From Diphasiastrum complanatum (taxonomy: Eukaryota; Streptophyta; Lycopodiopsida; Lycopodiales; Lycopodiaceae), in assembly GCA_029204225.1 (NCBI GenBank), contig CM055093.1:34046525-34110524 (forward strand): a stretch of DNA of 64,000 nt. The letters are read 5' to 3'. A program made the translations under genes and the position numbers. Below the pieces are notes generated by a model that made no database searches, was not told the origin of the DNA, and was given only the letters and a program-made list of their open reading frames with translations. How positions within the stretch are numbered: position 1 is the stretch's first letter; each line of letters begins with the position of its first letter. Positions 34,931-64,000 of the stretch are shown here, one piece after another.

Positions 34931-35205
34931 TTGAATTTTTAGTACCATCCTTACACATAGCAGCCAGGGAACGATTGGATGATTCAAAATCCGTACAAAT
35001 GCATCATGAGGCTTTACATAAACTTTGTGAGACCAGATGGATGGCATTCCACACATTAGCAGCAAAAAAAGCTCGTCGCAAGGCATGCCACGATCGTCGT
35101 TTACACAAAAAAGATCTGAAGGAAGGAAATCTAGCATTGATGTATAAAACCAAGTTGATCAAAGGGAAATTGAAGTTTACAGGTGAAGGACCATATAAAG
35201 TGTGA
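34931..35205 (+). pseudogene. integrase C-terminal tail joined in frame to RT
   Basis: In the same frame as the preceding RT block, the protein switches to SLHIAARERLDDSKSVQMHH, RWMAFHTLAAKKARRKACHD, LKEGNLALMYKTKLIKGKLK and FTGEGPYKV. The last parts match the end of a Gypsy integrase (region after the catalytic core, with the G.GPY/F module). RT palm, RNase H and the integrase core are deleted. Confidence 0.75.
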
Positions 35206-35950
35206 TATTGTCCTATGGAGAAGTTATTTTGGAACACCTAGATGGAAAACGTTTTGACACCCCAGTGAATGGCAGCCAACTATGCAAGTTTTGATAGCCG
35301 GTTCAACCCGCATGATCCAAGACCTTATCATTTTTTTTGTTGTTTTACTATTTGGTTGTTTTACACTACTTGGTTGTTTCTTCTTTTGGGGAAAAAAAAA
35401 AAAGCAAAAGTCAAAAAAGTCATCAAATCAGAAAAAGAGGAAGGAAAGTATTTTCACGAATTAAATTTTGATGGAAAAATGACTTAAAAAATCACTTTCT
35501 GAGTCGAATCTTGAATATACCATTTTAGGAACGTTCGCCGAGTTCCCAGATCATACATCCAGTTCAGATTTCTATATTGAGTTGGGCGAAGATTATCTTG
35601 CAGAGGAAGTATTTGTTTTGACGTCAGACGAACATTCAGAAGCTTACCACTTTGGAAACCTTCGTCAACCTTGATATCATCATTATGAACCTTTGCTGAC
35701 ATGACAGATGGATTCATAATGCAAAATTAGGTTGTCCATAGGTTCAGATCCTGAAAATTGTCATTAAATGTGCTACCTAGGCGAAGGATGTTCTTAGGCG
35801 AAAGTTAAACCTTCGCCAGACCTCCAGAACCTTCGCCGAGCTACACCAGTTGTCAAAAACCTTCACCGAGAATTCTAGAGGCTACTTTCACAGTACTGAA
35901 GATGCCTGCAAATTTTTGTCCAAAACTGATCAACCAAACTGGTACTTTGT
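35206..35950 (+). other. Gypsy A 3' region with repeated ACCTTCGCC motif
   Basis: Mostly non-coding. Variants of ACCTTCGCCGAG occur at about 35531, 35585, 35658, 35688, 35781, 35796, 35812, 35829 and 35860 in both directions, matching those in the leader at 14.1-14.9 kb. Confidence 0.6.
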
Positions 35951-36119
35951 CTAATGGACCCTCCAAATTCACCTATAAAAGGGTTGGATTCGATTTCATT
36001 TCTCAGTGGTGCTAGCGAAGCTCTTGCAAATTTTTCATGCGACCAAACTTTTCTAAAACTCTCATATAGCTTTCTGATACACTCCACGTCTTTTCAGCTT
36101 TCAGTTTTTACTTTCTGCC

Positions 36120-37282
36120 ATCATGTCTTCTACTGATACTAGCCAATCTCCTCGATATGTCGTTCATCGTGATGTTCCAACTGCAACGGATCTCATGATG
36201 CTTTCTAGCACAAGCAGGGTGGCTGAGTGGATGACCCTTGCTTGAGCCTCTGCTCACAGCAATGGGTATCCATGAGCATGCCTTCTCAAACAAAATCAAT
36301 ATGCAATTTATTACTTTGGCTTTTAGTACCTGGACTGAGGAAAAATCCAAATTCTACATTGCTTACCAGGGAGCTACACACAAGGTGCGTGTTACTAAAG
36401 CCGCCCTTGCTGCTATAGGAACTCAGGCACACAATCCTCACCGAACCACAAGCATGCCAAGAATGTTATCAAGCCGTTTATTGACACGACCATAGAACTT
36501 TACTGGACTAATGATGGTTATTTGCTAGAGGTCATCCGAGATCCTACCATCCATGTGGCTGCGCAACTTCTGAATAACTTCCTGATGGTTGGCAACCTCA
36601 TGAAGGAAAGAATTTCCTCTCAAATCTCAAATCTTACACCGCATAGTTGAATCTAACTATAAGTTAGATAAGGCACCCTTGGAACCCTATAATTGGTTTA
36701 AAACGGTCTTTGAAAAACTTAAGAGAGCTATTAAGGATAGTACCAAACAACAGTTCGCTGCTGGTTCTCTTTTGTCTTCCATCGCCGCTTCATATCTAGA
36801 TAATAAAATCCATGGATTTCGTGTTGAATCAATGCTATCCATATACAAAGAAGTAGCACCAGTCGAATCCTCCCGACAAGCATCAAGTTCATAAAGTCGC
36901 TGACGAGTACATAGCGAGATCCTTATTTCTAACTCGTCTCCTGTCCGCTTTGTTTGCAAACGACTTGCCCAAGTTGGCGTCCGTATCTACTAGATGGGAT
37001 GATTGCCTACATACGTTGGCTTTCGATCCAAATATCCCTATGGCGTCCGACAAGGTTCAAGATCAATTGCTTGTAGCCAGACTATACTATCGAGCTGCGA
37101 TCGTCGGAGGATCGTGGGAGTCCAGATTTACAGCACGGACAACGTCAAAATGGATTGTCGACGCAAATAAGTGTTTTATGTCGCACAAGTCCAATTTCAA
37201 TACGGAGCACTTGGAATTCATGGAGAAAGTGCAGTACCACCTAATCAAGGTGCGAAGAGAGACCAACAAGATCCCCAAGTGA
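36120..37282 (+). pseudogene. Gypsy A extra 3' ORF, degenerate
   Basis: Downstream of pol, broken frames read MSSTDTSQSPRYVVHRDVPT, LLTAMGIHEHAFSNKINMQF, YQGATHKVRVTKAALAAIGT, YNWFKTVFEKLKRAIKDSTK and MFANDLPKLASVSTRWDDCL to NKIPK. Athila/Tat-type plant elements often carry an additional ORF of unknown role here. No membrane or signal segment is obvious, so I do not call it an envelope gene. At least three frameshifts or stops break it. Confidence 0.5.
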
Positions 37283-37320
37283 ATAATCTCGCGAGGTGTC
37301 ATGGGACAGCCACCAGTTTT

Positions 37321-37332
37321 GGTGGGGGATAC
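37321..37332 (+). other. Gypsy A polypurine tract
   Basis: GGTGGGGGATAC directly precedes the 3' LTR start, where plus-strand synthesis is primed. Confidence 0.7.
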
Positions 37333-37440
37333 TGTTGGAGGGTTTGCGGATCCCAAGGCAATCCTTACCCTAGTTAATAAGTGAGAGATTTGACACCCGG
37401 CGTGTGTAACTCCAACCCCAGTGATCACATTGTTATTTGA
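37333..37440 (+). repeat. Gypsy A 3' LTR, truncated
   Basis: TGTTGGAGGGTTTGCGGATC aligns with the 5' LTR start for about 108 bp (up to GATCACATTGTTATTTGAT) and then stops, so most of the 3' LTR is missing. Confidence 0.75.
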
Positions 37441-37451
37441 TCAAATAGGAG

Positions 37452-37557
37452 TACCTATGTTGGATACGTATGCTTACAAAGTCATGGCATTTGGATTATG
37501 CAATGCACTTAGCACCCTCCAGAGAGTCATGGATTATGCATTCAAGATTTCTGTTTG
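37452..37557 (+). pseudogene. Gypsy RT fragment
   Basis: MLDTYAYKVMAFGLCNALST followed by LQRVMDYAFKISV and stop matches the Gypsy RT motif TYAYKVMPFGLCNAPATFQR. A short orphan piece abutting the truncated LTR. Confidence 0.8.
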
Positions 37558-37733
37558 AATTTTTCTAAAAATCTTTTTAAACGACCTATATGTGCACTCA
37601 CAACGAGTCAAACACTTATACTAAAAAGTACCACTCCAATGTCACTTGTATGGCATACCGATTGCATCTCGCATGGCATAATGTTGAGGCATGTTATCTC
37701 AAGGCACAGTGTTGCTATTGGTTGGGAAAAAAT

Positions 37734-37877
37734 CATAATAGTTATATGTTAAAACCTCCGCAAAGTTTTATATATATATATATATATAAGAGATTTTGCG
37801 GAGGTTTTAAGCATATAACTATTATGAAGGTGTCATATAACTATTATGAAGGTGTCATATAACTATTATGAAGGTGT
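37734..37877. repeat. 31-bp-arm hairpin plus three 22-bp tandem copies of its arm end
   Basis: Left arm CATAATAGTTATATG..AAAACCTCCGCAAA (37734-37764) and right arm (about 37793-37826) are near-perfect inverted copies around a (TA)n loop. The outer end of the right arm is then repeated: CATATAACTATTATGAAGGTGT occurs three times at 37812-37877. This is a small fold-back element with local amplification of one end. Confidence 0.85.
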
Positions 37878-39703
37878 CCAAAGTCTATCTAACAGCTGAC
37901 GATTGTTCTTGAACAGAAGCAACTGAGACTTTTGATAAGCTAAAACACAAATTCAAATAAAAAAATTGCCAATTAAAATAGGAGCGACTATAACAATAAT
38001 ATACATTTTCCTGTCATTTTGCAACAGAGGTTTTTGCAATATGCCAAGTAGCTGTATCTTAAATCTTTATTAACTTGGGTAAATATTACAAACAACATCT
38101 CCCAATTGCAACGTGCCTATCTCTACAACTATCATATTGTACTAACCCTGAATCCTAACTAAAAACAGATTTTAAGCAATTAAGCTAAACTATGACCAAA
38201 AACCCACTAAATTGCAAACTGCAAACCTGATTTAAGCCCAATTCATCAAGTATTTTTGCATTACTGGTTTCAAGGCATATATGTTGTCTGTGTTTAAAAA
38301 CTGTCAATCTAGTGTTTTCCACCCTGAACTCTAATTTTTAAGTAGTATCTTAGCATCTAATCATTCTACTTATGAATTGTCAATCATTCTACTCATGAGC
38401 CTTGTTTCTCTGAAAAAAGTATGATTTGTGTTGAATGCGGGAGAATTCTGTCCTGCTGGGATCTATGATGCAAATCAAAAAGTTCACCAAGGTGAAAAAC
38501 GAAACAAAGCCAACATGTCACTGGGCTAATTACATGCTATGAAGCTGGATTTAAAGCAAACTCTTTATAAATAAATAATAAGATTCTAATAACGAGACAT
38601 CTATTGTTTCTCCTTCAACACATTAAAAAAGATGATAATTGTGAACCTGTTTAGAAAACAATCAACTGTGATGTTGTGTGTTGCAATTTATATGGAAGAA
38701 TGTCACCACAAAAATCTTGTTTAAAAAAGCATGACAGGAAGTTGAGCACCTGCTGTAAGTTGCATCTCCAGAAAGACAACTAATCATCATAAACTGTACT
38801 ACGGAACAATAATTCAGAAACGTCTCGTCAAAACCAATTTACTCACGCCGGTAAGTTCTGAAGTTTTCCCAGTAACTAGCATTAGTTCTGTTTTCAAACA
38901 TTTATCTGATTTTGCATTGCATTCACTTCTTGTAAGCCATCATATGCTTGCTATCCATTACTTCGATGGCAAGTGAGCCTTCAACTGTTATGTCCAGTAG
39001 TCAATTCGAGATAAATCAGCACACACTTCTCATATCAGTCAATCTCCGTCCAGGTTGTAAACTCCTTCAAATACAAGTAGACCCAACTGAAGGTGTGGCA
39101 GTTTCCATATCAAGGGAACTAAAATCTGAGAAAAAAAGATTAATTTCTGACAACATTGGAACTAATTGGAACTAATTGTCACTCCCATGTTAAGAGTAAA
39201 TATATTAAGAAAAAAAAAATTTATGAACAAATATATCACAAGACAAAAAATTTCTCTGCAAAGCAAACCATCAAAGAGCACAATATTGTACCATGAGGTT
39301 TTGAACAAGGAATATCAACAAGTACTGATCCAATCGTTCACACCACTTACGAAGAATACACTTTATCATTAGTTCAAAAGAGATAGGCACTATTTTACAT
39401 GTGAAGTGAAAGAATTATTTCACACCTTAACAATGAGAGGAGAGTCCTTGAACCACAACACTTTCAGCCAAAAATAGCTGTACATAAACCTAAAAACAGC
39501 CTACATGGTAGTTGTTTAAACAACAAATGTACGGTGCTTATTATGAGACCCATGCAATAGGATGCTCCGGATAAATGAGCCCAAAGCACAGCAAGAGAAT
39601 CCATCAATCTCCTCAATTTATGCTTTGACGCTCTTTATCTTGCATCCCATGTAATCACTGAGCAGATCAATAACCCCTTAGCTGCAGGAATGAATGACAC
39701 ACA
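37878..39703 (-). other. RAB2 3' flank including 3' UTR
   Basis: Non-coding AT-rich sequence downstream of the RAB2 stop codon. The 3' UTR should begin at 39703; the polyadenylation point cannot be set. No other gene is supported. Confidence 0.4.
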
Positions 39704-63962
<24,259 letters not shown>

Positions 63963-64000
63963 GATGATGAAGATTCAAAACTCTTCAGATCTGAAAATAA
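63963..64000 (-). promoter_or_regulatory. RAB2 5' leader (partial)
   Basis: The minus strand upstream of the ATG at 63962 reads AGATCTGAAGAGTTTTGAAT then CTTCATCATC, without an upstream ATG. The promoter lies beyond the window. Confidence 0.7.

Noticed and set aside
36210-36245. CAGGGTGGCTGAGTGG resembles the start of a Leu/Ser tRNA
   Set aside because: No T-arm or acceptor complement follows, and the sequence lies in the Gypsy A 3' ORF frame (RVAEWMT).
36120-37282. Envelope-like gene of Gypsy A
   Set aside because: Position fits the extra ORF of Athila/Tat elements, but no signal peptide, membrane segment or cleavage site is visible, so an envelope call is not supported.

Overview
The window is nuclear DNA of a seed plant. 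It is AT-rich, has spliced genes with GT-AG introns, long dinucleotide repeats and dense nested retrotransposons. Introns swollen by transposable elements suggest a large or old plant genome. A basal angiosperm would fit, but the sequence alone does not name the species.

Two host genes are well supported, both on the minus strand. The main one is a RAB2 (RABB1-type) small GTPase at 39704-63962. Its six coding exons join in phase into a 213-residue protein with all GTP-binding motifs and a C-terminal GCCS. Its second intron (41783-63571, about 21.8 kb) fills most of the right third of the window and is packed with transposons. The second host gene is the N-terminal half of a PQ-loop membrane transporter (5360-6375). 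It has four well-bounded exons, one only 27 nt long; the second half is not seen. A Ulp1-like cysteine protease gene (9298-10079, +) faces an unrecognised spliced gene on the other strand (10389-11772, -). Either may be host-derived or carried by a transposon.

Layout: 1-5 kb is anonymous DNA with a decayed Gypsy zinc-knuckle fragment, microsatellites and fold-back or tandem repeats. 5.3-7.7 kb holds the PQ-loop gene and a tRNA-derived SINE with a perfect 16-bp target duplication. 9-12 kb holds the convergent gene pair. 12-37.6 kb is mostly a broken Athila/Tat-like Gypsy element (Gypsy A). It carries a 5' LTR, an Asp-tRNA-type primer site, gag, protease, RT, a 3' ORF region, a polypurine tract and a partial 3' LTR. 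It is interrupted by a Copia remnant, a spliced unknown ORF, one LTR of a non-autonomous element, and a complete 4.4-kb non-autonomous LTR element (LARD) with TSDs. 37.7-41.8 kb is a hairpin/tandem repeat followed by the 3' exons of RAB2.

The giant RAB2 intron contains, in order: a chromodomain Gypsy element deleted between its LTRs, an ORF1-only LINE-like element ending in a (CT)n tail, a LINE RT fragment, a decayed hAT transposase, Gypsy B on the minus strand with a complete Copia element nested in its RT gene (TSD GGTTT), and further LINE endonuclease and RT fragments. Three islands built from short self-complementary motifs occur only in this intron and look like a repeat family. Transposon genes are mostly broken, so the functioning content is probably RAB2 and possibly one or two of the left-hand genes.
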